Shown: piece by piece, positions 31,571 to 41,522 of the stretch
How positions within the stretch are numbered: position 1 is the stretch's first letter
How the letters are laid out: every line of letters starts with the position of its first letter
Origin: Gp6-AA40 sp035496255
GTDB lineage: Bacteria > Acidobacteriota > Vicinamibacteria > Vicinamibacterales > UBA2999
Direction of reading: 5' to 3'
DNA length: 45,882 bases
Assembly: GCA_035496255.1 (NCBI GenBank)
Contig: DATJEU010000023.1
Coordinates: forward strand, 1 to 45,882
Program-made: the position numbers and the translations under genes
The notes under the pieces: model-generated
Told to the model about the DNA's origin: nothing
The model's database searches: none
The model's input: only the letters and a program-made list of their open reading frames with translations

Positions 31571-31589
31571 GAATGCAGAGTCTGCATTC
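31571..31589. promoter_or_regulatory. 19-base perfect palindrome before carA
   Basis: GAATGCAGA, one base, TCTGCATTC. It is followed by ATTCTGA/CTTCTGA/ATTCCGA heptamers up to the carA ribosome-binding site (AGGA near 31612). It could be an operator or part of a repeat. Confidence 0.4.
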
Positions 31590-31620
31590 TGACTTCTGAA
31601 TTCCGAATTACAGGATACGA

Positions 31621-32763
31621 ATGAACGCAGTTCTGGCACTGGAGGACGGCACCTGGTACCGCGGCGTGGCCGCGGGCGCGGCGGGTGAGACGAGCGGCGA
31701 GGTGGTGTTCAACACGAGCATGACCGGTTATCAGGAAGTGCTCACGGATCCCTCGTACGCCGGTCAGATCGTGACGATGACGGCGCCGCAGATCGGGAAT
31801 TACGGCGTGACGCACGGCGACGAGGAGTCGCAGGCGCCGCACGTCGCCGGGTTCGTCATGCGCGAGGCCTCGCCGCTGGCGAGCAACTGGCGCGCGGACG
31901 GCACGCTGCGCGACTATCTGGTTCGCCACGACATCGTCGCGATCGCCGACATCGACACGCGGGCGTTGACGCGGGTGCTGCGGTCCGCCGGTGTCATGCG
32001 TGGGGTGATTGCGACGGGCGCCGTCGATCCCGCGGAACTCGTGGAAAAGGCCCGTGCGATCCCGCAGATGGAAGGCGCGGACCTGGTGAAGGATGTCACC
32101 TGCGGCACGGCGTTCGAGTGGCATGAACGCAGCGCCGGTGCGGGGCAGGCTGCCGCCGACGAGTTCGGCATCACGCCGGAGAAGCGCGCGCAGCGCCGGC
32201 TGCGCGTGGCCGCCTACGACTTCGGCGTGAAGTACAACATCCTGCGCCGCCTCGACGCGTACGGCTGCGACGTGCACGTGTTCCCGGCGAGTGCGCCTGC
32301 GAACGCGCTCACCGCGATCGAGCCCGACGGCATCTTCCTGAGCAACGGGCCCGGCGACCCGGCGGCGTTGCCGTACGCCATCGACAACGTGCGCGAGCTG
32401 GTGAACACCTCCGACGTCCCGATGTTCGGGATCTGTCTCGGACACCAGATCCTCGGTCTCGCCGTCGGCGGCGACACGTTCAAGTTGAAGTTCGGTCACC
32501 GCGGCGCGAATCACCCGGTGAAGGAGCTCGAGTCAGGCAAGGTCGAGATCACCTCGCAGAACCACGGCTTCGCGGTCAACCCCGACTCGCTGCCGTCGGA
32601 CGTGACCGTGACCCACCTGAATCTCTACGACGGCACCGTCGAAGGCTTCCGCCACACGACCAAGCCGATCTTCTCGGTGCAGTACCACCCCGAAGCCTCA
32701 CCCGGTCCGCACGACGCCGACTATCTGTTCCGGCAGTTTTTGGACGCAATGGAGAAACGGTGA
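31621..32763 (+). CDS. carA: Carbamoyl-phosphate synthase small subunit
   Basis: CarA is the glutaminase subunit that supplies ammonia to CarB for carbamoyl phosphate, used for arginine and pyrimidines. The 380-residue product has the N-terminal CPSase domain (ALEDGTWYRGVAAGAAGETS, EVVFNTSMTGYQEVLTDPSY) and a C-terminal class I amidotransferase. The latter has Cys272 in FGICLGHQILGLA and His356/Glu358 in YHPEASPGPHD. AGGA lies 5 bases before the ATG. carB follows after a 112-base gap with a possible own promoter. Confidence 0.97.
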   Translation: MNAVLALEDGTWYRGVAAGAAGETSGEVVFNTSMTGYQEVLTDPSYAGQIVTMTAPQIGNYGVTHGDEESQAPHVAGFVMREASPLASNWRADGTLRDYLVRHDIVAIADIDTRALTRVLRSAGVMRGVIATGAVDPAELVEKARAIPQMEGADLVKDVTCGTAFEWHERSAGAGQAAADEFGITPEKRAQRRLRVAAYDFGVKYNILRRLDAYGCDVHVFPASAPANALTAIEPDGIFLSNGPGDPAALPYAIDNVRELVNTSDVPMFGICLGHQILGLAVGGDTFKLKFGHRGANHPVKELESGKVEITSQNHGFAVNPDSLPSDVTVTHLNLYDGTVEGFRHTTKPIFSVQYHPEASPGPHDADYLFRQFLDAMEKR

Positions 32764-32774
32764 CATCACGGAAG

Positions 32775-32815
32775 ATGCCACGACGATCACGACGACTGGA
32801 CGACGGCCGCGACGC
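32775..32815 (+). repeat. CACGACGAN nonamer array after carA
   Basis: CCACGACGATCACGACGACT is followed by GGACGACGGCCGCGACG. The 9-base period is shared with arrays after carB (36165) and comEC (44011). Confidence 0.65.
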
Positions 32816-32826
32816 AAGAACGGTTT

Positions 32827-32855
32827 TTGACAGGCTGTCGTCGTGGCTTCATTTT
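32827..32855 (+). promoter_or_regulatory. Possible promoter of carB
   Basis: TTGACA (32827-32832) and CATTTT (32850-32855) are 17 bases apart. A TGACTGACTGACTGA tetramer run lies between this and the ATG at 32876. Confidence 0.4.
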
Positions 32856-32875
32856 GTGACTGACTGACTGAACGC

Positions 32876-36148
<3,273 letters not shown>

Positions 36149-36164
36149 ATCACAAACGACGCCA

Positions 36165-36201
36165 CGACGGTCACGACGAAGGACACGACGATCACGACGC
36201 T
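36165..36201 (+). repeat. CACGACGAN nonamer array after carB
   Basis: CACGACGGT, CACGACGAA, then CACGACGAT and CACGACGCT, directly after carB and before the VWA gene. Confidence 0.65.
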
Positions 36202-36217
36202 GTGATGGGTTGACGTC

Positions 36218-37156
36218 ATGAGGCAGCGACTGCGGCGAAGTCAGGTGGTGCCACCTTCAATATTCGCCGTGTCCGTCGTCCTCGTGGTGAGCGTCGTGGC
36301 CTCGTTTGCCGTTGCCTCCTCGGCCCAGACCCCTCGCTTCAAGTCCCGCGTCGTCACGATTCCCGTCACCGTCACCGTCACCGACAGCAACGGCCGGCTG
36401 ATCACCGGGCTGACGCGCGACGACTTCGAGGTCTACGAGGACGGCAAGCTCGAGCCGATTACCGGGTTCGACGATCAGCGCGTGCCGGTGAGCGTCGGCC
36501 TGGTGTTCGATGCGAGCGACAGCATGCGCGGGCAGGCGATCGCCGATGCACGCGGCGCGCTCGACCGGTTCGTCGGCGAGCTGCTCGACGGCGACGACGA
36601 GGCGTTCGTCGCGACCTTCAATCACAGTCCGCGCACCGTGACAGCGTGGCGGAAGCCGCCGCCGGCGCTGGTGCACGCGCTCGACCAGACGCGTCCCGCC
36701 GGCGGCACGGCGATCTACGACGCGATGGTCGCGTTCGCGCCGATGTTCGAGCGGCGGACGAATACGCGCGCGGCGATGATCATCGTGTCCGACGGCGCCG
36801 ACACCGCCAGCGACCGTAGTCTTCAACAGGCGCGCGAGATCATCCGGCGCAGCGACGCGTTCGTCTACGCGATCGCGATCGATGCGCCCGACGCGCGGGC
36901 GAGCACGCGCGTCAATCCCGAGGCGTTGAAGGACATCACCGGACCGAGCGGCGGCTACACCGAAGTCGTCCACACCGCCGGAGACCTCGGGCCGGCCACC
37001 GCGCGCATCGCCGACGAACTCAATAAGCAGTACACGATCGCCTACAGCTCGTCGCGTCCGTCGGACGGCAGCTGGCACAACATCCGTGTGCGCGTGAAGA
37101 ACGGCGACTACCTGGCCCGCTCGCGCCGCGGCTACTTCGCTGAGCCGGGGTCGTAA
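36218..37156 (+). CDS. VWFA-related domain protein (TIGR03436 type), secreted or anchored
   Basis: The 312-residue product begins with a basic N-terminus and a hydrophobic stretch (FAVSVVLVVSVVASFAVASS), an uncleaved anchor or signal. The family block VPVTVTVTDSNGRLITGLTRDDF..YEDGK precedes a von Willebrand A domain. Its metal-ion-dependent adhesion site DASDS starts at Asp98; the later Thr region is RPAGGTAIYDA and the Asp region IIVSDGADTASD. The C-terminal strand region (YTIAYSSSRPSDGSWHNIRV) is typical. Such proteins are multiplied in Acidobacteria and thought to act in adhesion or complex assembly. No ribosome-binding site is evident. Confidence 0.88.
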   Translation: MRQRLRRSQVVPPSIFAVSVVLVVSVVASFAVASSAQTPRFKSRVVTIPVTVTVTDSNGRLITGLTRDDFEVYEDGKLEPITGFDDQRVPVSVGLVFDASDSMRGQAIADARGALDRFVGELLDGDDEAFVATFNHSPRTVTAWRKPPPALVHALDQTRPAGGTAIYDAMVAFAPMFERRTNTRAAMIIVSDGADTASDRSLQQAREIIRRSDAFVYAIAIDAPDARASTRVNPEALKDITGPSGGYTEVVHTAGDLGPATARIADELNKQYTIAYSSSRPSDGSWHNIRVRVKNGDYLARSRRGYFAEPGS

Positions 37157-37187
37157 GGTGCCCGTCACCAGTCCCGGTCCTCTCTTA

Positions 37188-37248
37188 TTGACAATCTAGA
37201 GGAAGGCGCGTAGAGTCCGGGCCTCTCTAGATTGACTAGAGGAGGAGG
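37188..37248 (+). promoter_or_regulatory. Promoter and CTAGA operator of the DUF3738-PadR-ADOP operon
   Basis: TTGACA (37188-37193) and TAGAGT (37211-37216) are 17 bases apart, the strongest -35/-10 pair seen in the window. AATCTAGAGG begins next to the -35, and CCTCTCTAGATT follows the -10, so an inverted repeat brackets the -10 element. A direct repeat ATTGAC..CTAGAGGA / ATTGACTAGAGGA also spans it. GGAGGAGG at 37241-37248 is the ribosome-binding site. The layout suits binding of a dimeric winged-helix repressor, probably the PadR protein encoded in the operon (inference). Confidence 0.65.
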
Positions 37249-37255
37249 CGCCTGG

Positions 37256-38089
37256 ATGCTCGGCAGAGGCTCGCTCGTCATTGCCACGGTCGCTTGTCTC
37301 GCGGTCTCCGGGGTGGTGTGGCCCGCAGCGGCAGACCTTCAGGCCGGCCTGTCCCAGACCCCCTCGCCGCTGGCCGCGTTTGACGCCGTGAGCATCAAGC
37401 CCACCGTCAACGGGATCATCTCTGGAGATGGCGCTGCGCGGATCGGCTGGTTTCCGGACGGTCTCTATCGCGTGGACGACGGTAGCGTGTCGGTGCTGCT
37501 GCACGGGGCGTTTCCCGGCATTACCGACGTGATCGGGCTCCCGAGTTGGACGAAATCGCAGCACTATGACGTCGAGGCGAAGCCGGAGCGCCCGGCGACG
37601 CCGGACGAGCGCCCGAGGCTGCTGCGACGCATGCTCGAGGATCGCTTCAGGCTGGTTGCACACCTGGAGGACCGGAAGCACGAGACCTATGCCCTGCGGA
37701 TGGCGCGCACCGACGGCATCCTGGGTCCGCAGATTCACCGTGCACCTGTTGACTGCAGCGGCTTCTTCAAGCTGCCGGCCGAGGAGCAGGCGAAGGTCCC
37801 CGCAACCACCAATGCCGGACCGCGATGCGGCACCAGGGTGAGCCGCGGCGAACTGCTGTCCGGCGGTATCACGATGACGGTGCTGGCGGCGAACCTCCGG
37901 GGGCAAGCCGGGCGCGTCGTCATCGACGAGACCGGTCTCATCGGCGACTTCGAGGTCACGCTGAACACGAGCGACGACGCGAGTATCTTCACCGCGTTGC
38001 GTGAACAGCTCGGACTGACACTGGAGCCGAGCGAAGCGCTGCTCCCGGTGCTGGTCGTCGACCGGATTGTTCCGCCCGCGGAGAATTGA
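37256..38089 (+). CDS. DUF3738/TIGR03435 family secreted protein, full length
   Basis: The 277-residue product has a signal peptide (LVIATVACLAVSGVVWPAAA) and the family core: FDAVSIKPT, SVLLHGAFPGITDVIGLPSW, MLEDRFRLVAHLEDRKHETY, the VIDETGLIGDFEVTLN block and the C-terminal EQLGLTLE...LVVDRI..PPAEN tail. The DLQAGL peptide just after the signal is encoded by a dispersed hairpin (GACCTTCAGGCCGGC). ATG 37256 is chosen for the strong GGAGGAGG upstream; TTG 37232 is possible. It is first in an operon with PadR and ADOP genes, a frequent grouping in Acidobacteria. Function unknown. Confidence 0.88.
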   Translation: MLGRGSLVIATVACLAVSGVVWPAAADLQAGLSQTPSPLAAFDAVSIKPTVNGIISGDGAARIGWFPDGLYRVDDGSVSVLLHGAFPGITDVIGLPSWTKSQHYDVEAKPERPATPDERPRLLRRMLEDRFRLVAHLEDRKHETYALRMARTDGILGPQIHRAPVDCSGFFKLPAEEQAKVPATTNAGPRCGTRVSRGELLSGGITMTVLAANLRGQAGRVVIDETGLIGDFEVTLNTSDDASIFTALREQLGLTLEPSEALLPVLVVDRIVPPAEN

Positions 38090-38100
38090 CGGAGAGAGAC

Positions 38101-38448
38101 GTGGCGACCACCAAACCAAGCAGCCTGGTTCAGGGCACCCTGGATATGCTCATTCTGAAGACGCTGGCGCTGCAGCCGATGCACGGCTACGGCATCGGCG
38201 TTCGGATCGAGCAGATCAGCGGCGGCGCCTTCCAGGTGAACGCCGGCTCCCTGTTTCCCGCCTACCGGCGGCTCGAGCGCGACGGTCTGATCAAGGGCGA
38301 GTGGCGCGCGACCGAGAACAACCGGCGGGCCCGCTACTACGCGATCACGACTGAAGGGCGCGCGCGCTTGCGGCAAGGGACGAAGGACTGGGAAGCACAG
38401 ACCGCGGCCATTGCGCGAATCCTCGACGCCTCAACGGGAGATCTCTGA
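38101..38448 (+). CDS. PadR family transcriptional regulator
   Basis: The 115-residue product is a PadR-type winged-helix dimer: SSLVQGTLDMLILKTLALQP, MHGYGIGVRIEQISGGAFQV, NAGSLFPAYRRLERDGLIKG, EWRATENNRRARYYAITTEG, and a C-terminal dimerisation helix. PadR proteins usually repress their own operon and respond to small molecules. GTG 38101 follows GGAGAGAG directly; TTG 38086 is less likely. The stop overlaps the ATG of the ADOP gene (TGATG). It probably binds the CTAGA sites at 37194-37240. Confidence 0.93.
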   Translation: MATTKPSSLVQGTLDMLILKTLALQPMHGYGIGVRIEQISGGAFQVNAGSLFPAYRRLERDGLIKGEWRATENNRRARYYAITTEGRARLRQGTKDWEAQTAAIARILDASTGDL

Positions 38449-41132
38449 TGTCTCTCGCCAGCCGGCTCGGAAGCGGGTTCGCCGCGCTGTTGCGGCGCCG
38501 GCGGGTCGAGACCGAGCTCGACGAGGAGCTTCGCGGATACATCGACGCCGCGGTCGAGGAGCACGTTCGACGAGGGTTGGCACCGAAGGCTGCGCGTCGG
38601 GCGGCGCTGGCCGAATTCGGCAGTATCGAAGCCGTGAAGGATTACACGCGCGACTCCGGCTGGGAGGCGCGCGTCGAAGGCGTCTGGACCGACATCAAGT
38701 ACGCCGTACGCGGCTTCCGGCGGACGCCAGCGTTCACGACCGCCGCCGTCGTCACGCTCGCGCTCGGCATCGGCGGAACGACCGCCATCTTCAGCGTGGT
38801 CGATGCGCTGTTCCTGCGGGCGCCCGACGGCGTTCGCGACGCGGCGAGGGTTCGGAAGATCTTCGTCGCGCGCGACTCGGGCTCGATTCAGACGGGTGTG
38901 GGCGGACCAGGGTCGTGGGTCGACTACGCCACCATCCGCGATCACGTGCCGGCGTTCAGCCGCGTGGCCGCGTCACGCGGACCGGCGTTGATGGACCTCG
39001 GACGCGGCGCCGCCGCGGAACAGATTCGCGGCGAGGTGGTGTCGCACGAATATTTCGACGTGCTCGGCCTGCGGCCGGCGCTGGGACGATTCTTCGTCGC
39101 GCAGGAGGACGGTGCACGCGGCGCCACGCCGGTCGCGGTGATCAGCTACGGCATGTGGCAGTCGCGCTTCGGCGGCCGGCACGACGTCCTCGGCAAGCCG
39201 ATCCTGGTCGACGGCGATCTGCTCGACATCGTTGGCGTGACCGAGCGCGGCTTCACCGGCATCAACGAAGACGTCGTCGACGTGTGGGTGCCATCGTCAG
39301 TGCCGCGGAACGAGTCGTGGGAAATCGGTGACTGGCGTTTCAGCGCGGAGTCGATCTTTGCTCACTATGTCGCGCGGCTGGCGCCAGGCGCGACCGACGC
39401 GGCGGCTGTCAGCCAGGCGACCTCCGCGCTGACGGTCGCTGCCAAGGCGACGCCAGCAATCGATCAGACGCCCTCGATCGCGACGACCGCCATCACGCTC
39501 GCCGCGGCGCCGTACTCGACGCCTGCCGGAAACCTGTCTCTGTGGCTGTCGCTTGTTGCCGGCCTGGTCCTGATCGTCGCCTGCGCCAACGTCGCAAACC
39601 TGCTCGTGGCACGCGGTCTCACGCGCCGCCGGGAAATCGCGCTTCGCCTGGCCATCGGCGCCGGTCGCTGGCGCGTGATTCGCCAGCATCTGATCGAGAG
39701 CACTGTGTTGGCACTTGCCGGTGGGCTTGCCGGCCTGGCGTTCGCGCGGCTGACGATGGTGTGGATGCGCGAATTCCCGGTGCCGCCGTCGGCGGGCCGA
39801 ATCGACGAGCGCTTGCTGGTGTTCGCGCTGCTGGTCTCAGTGGTCACCGGAGCGCTCTTCGGCCTGCTGCCAGCGTGGCACGCGGTGTCGTCCGATCCGG
39901 TCGAGGAGCTGAAGACGTCACGAATGATTGCCGGGCCAGCCCGCCACTGGACGCGCAGCACGCTGGTCGCGCTGCAACTGTCGCTGTCGCTGGTATTGCT
40001 GGTTGGCGCGGCGCTGTTCGTGCGCTCGGTCCTGCGCGTGACGAACATTCAGGCCGGTATCGACATCAACCGTCTGCTCGTCGCCGAGGTCGACCTGAGT
40101 CGCGTCCAGGGGGAATCGGTCTCGGCGGGAGCGTTCTACGACATGGCGCTGGCGCGAATTGCCCGGGTTCCCGGCGTCGAGAGCGCGGCGCTCGTGCACC
40201 TGACGCCATTCAACGGCGCATCGACAATGTCGGGCTGGAAGATCGCCGGCCGGCGTGATCGGAACGGCAGGGAAGTGCAGGGCGCGATGCCCAACGCGGT
40301 GGGGGCCGGCTATTTCCGTACGGCCGGGACTCGCATCGTGGCGGGCCGCGAATTCGAGGCGTCCGACGCCAGCGGCGCGCCGGTGGCGATTGTCGACGAA
40401 CGTCTCGCGCGCCTGATGGCCGACGACGGCCGCGTGATCGGCAAGTGCGTGGCCTTTGGCCGGCAGATTCGCAATGGTGGCTGCACCACGATCGTCGGCA
40501 TCGCCGAGCCGCAGCGGCATCGCTTCATCGATGCCGACGCGCCGGCGCGCGTGTTTTTCTCATGGGCGCAGGCGCCGAATGCAATTCCGTTCGGGACGCC
40601 GTCGCTGATCGTCCGCACACACGCGACGCCGTCAGCTTCGATCGTCGCCGTCCGCAATGCGCTGCAGGGGTTGCGTGCCGACCTGCCGTACGTCTCGGTG
40701 AAGCCGCTCGCGGAGAACATCCGGCGTGACCTCATCCCATTCCAGCTTGGTGCGACGCTGTTCTCGCTCTTCGGCGTCCTGGCATTGCTCGTGTCCGGCG
40801 TCGGCCTGTATGGCATGCTCGGCTACTTTGTGGCCGAGCGCACAGCGGAGATCGGTGTGCGCCGCTCGCTCGGCGCATCGGTCATGACCGTGGTCGTGAT
40901 GGTCTGCCGCCAGAGCGCGGTGCCGGTCGCCGCTGGTCTGCTGGCCGGCCTGGCGATCTCCGCGGGCGGCACGCGCTACCTCGCCTCCTTGCTGTTCGGC
41001 ATCGAACCTCGGGACGCCCTGTCGTTTGCCGCAGCGGTGGTATTCCTCGTGGTCACGGCGGCGATCGCGACCCTGCTGCCGGCGTGGCGCGCGGTCTGCG
41101 TCGAACCGATGGTCGCACTCCGCCACGAGTAG
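38448..41132 (+). CDS. ADOP-type FtsX/MacB ABC transporter permease
   Basis: The 894-residue membrane protein has the N-terminal soluble 'permease prefix' (RRRRVETELDEELRGYIDAA, RRAALAEFGSIEAVKDYTRD). It then has a membrane helix (FTTAAVVTLALGIGGTTAIF), a MacB periplasmic core domain, a three-helix FtsX block (LWLSLVAGLVLIVACANVAN), a second core domain and a second FtsX block (LFSLFGVLALLVSGVGLYGM, ending WRAVCVEPMVALRHE). This is the Acidobacterial duplicated orphan permease layout, in which no ATPase gene is adjacent; none is seen here. The partner ATPase and substrate are unknown. GGGAG lies 8 bases upstream. It is the last gene of the operon. Confidence 0.92.
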   Translation: MSLASRLGSGFAALLRRRRVETELDEELRGYIDAAVEEHVRRGLAPKAARRAALAEFGSIEAVKDYTRDSGWEARVEGVWTDIKYAVRGFRRTPAFTTAAVVTLALGIGGTTAIFSVVDALFLRAPDGVRDAARVRKIFVARDSGSIQTGVGGPGSWVDYATIRDHVPAFSRVAASRGPALMDLGRGAAAEQIRGEVVSHEYFDVLGLRPALGRFFVAQEDGARGATPVAVISYGMWQSRFGGRHDVLGKPILVDGDLLDIVGVTERGFTGINEDVVDVWVPSSVPRNESWEIGDWRFSAESIFAHYVARLAPGATDAAAVSQATSALTVAAKATPAIDQTPSIATTAITLAAAPYSTPAGNLSLWLSLVAGLVLIVACANVANLLVARGLTRRREIALRLAIGAGRWRVIRQHLIESTVLALAGGLAGLAFARLTMVWMREFPVPPSAGRIDERLLVFALLVSVVTGALFGLLPAWHAVSSDPVEELKTSRMIAGPARHWTRSTLVALQLSLSLVLLVGAALFVRSVLRVTNIQAGIDINRLLVAEVDLSRVQGESVSAGAFYDMALARIARVPGVESAALVHLTPFNGASTMSGWKIAGRRDRNGREVQGAMPNAVGAGYFRTAGTRIVAGREFEASDASGAPVAIVDERLARLMADDGRVIGKCVAFGRQIRNGGCTTIVGIAEPQRHRFIDADAPARVFFSWAQAPNAIPFGTPSLIVRTHATPSASIVAVRNALQGLRADLPYVSVKPLAENIRRDLIPFQLGATLFSLFGVLALLVSGVGLYGMLGYFVAERTAEIGVRRSLGASVMTVVVMVCRQSAVPVAAGLLAGLAISAGGTRYLASLLFGIEPRDALSFAAAVVFLVVTAAIATLLPAWRAVCVEPMVALRHE

Positions 41133-41150
41133 CTTGAGACCCACCGCGCC

Positions 41151-41208
41151 GTTCCTCCGGTTCGAGTCGAACACGCGCGCGGCGATGATCATCGTCTCGG
41201 ACGGCGCC
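41151..41208 (+). pseudogene. Relic of a VWA-domain gene
   Basis: The frame reads PFLRFESNTRAAMIIVSDGA. The DNA matches the VWA gene around 36763-36798 with an identical 23-base run, ending in the same SDGA region. Neither side continues the family, so about 19 codons remain of a lost VWA gene, next to the ADOP operon. Confidence 0.7.
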
Positions 41209-41326
41209 TTGCGGCCCAGCACAACAACGTCACCAGGACAAATGTGATGACGAGCAACGATACGCCCACGGAAACCGAGGGAATCGTGACGGTCATCCCT
41301 GGTTCCTGTTCCTGCGGTTCTGACAT
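41189..41326 (-). CDS. Possible 45-residue single-span membrane peptide
   Basis: MSEPQEQEPGMTVTIPSVSV is followed by one strong membrane helix (GVSLLVITFVLVTLLCW) and a basic AARRRPRR tail, a typical small N-out/C-in anchor. TAGAAC lies 8 bases before the ATG and there is no ribosome-binding site. It overlaps the VWA relic on the other strand. The hydrophobic segment and charge pattern argue for a gene; the short length argues for caution. Confidence 0.35.
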   Translation of the reverse strand: MSEPQEQEPGMTVTIPSVSVGVSLLVITFVLVTLLCWAARRRPRR

Positions 41327-41522
41327 GCACGCGTGTTCTAGCCATCCAGCCCTGGCGGTGGAGCGCGCTGTCAAAATCGGCGGAAAGACGCCCGCCGCCG
41401 ACGCCATCCTGACATCGAGGGACCAGTTCGTCGGCTGATTGGCGATTCCTGCCACCTGACTCCGGGCGTCGAATCGCAATTCGTGCGCTGATCGTTCGTA
41501 ACTCGTTCATCGTGCACGGCGG
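41327..41522. other. Non-coding gap before comEC
   Basis: Nothing recognisable is seen in these 196 bases apart from the leader of comEC. Confidence 0.5.

Noticed and set aside
41158..41175. GGTTCGAGTC resembling a tRNA T-arm.
   Set aside because: No acceptor, D or anticodon stems surround it; the bases belong to the VWA relic.
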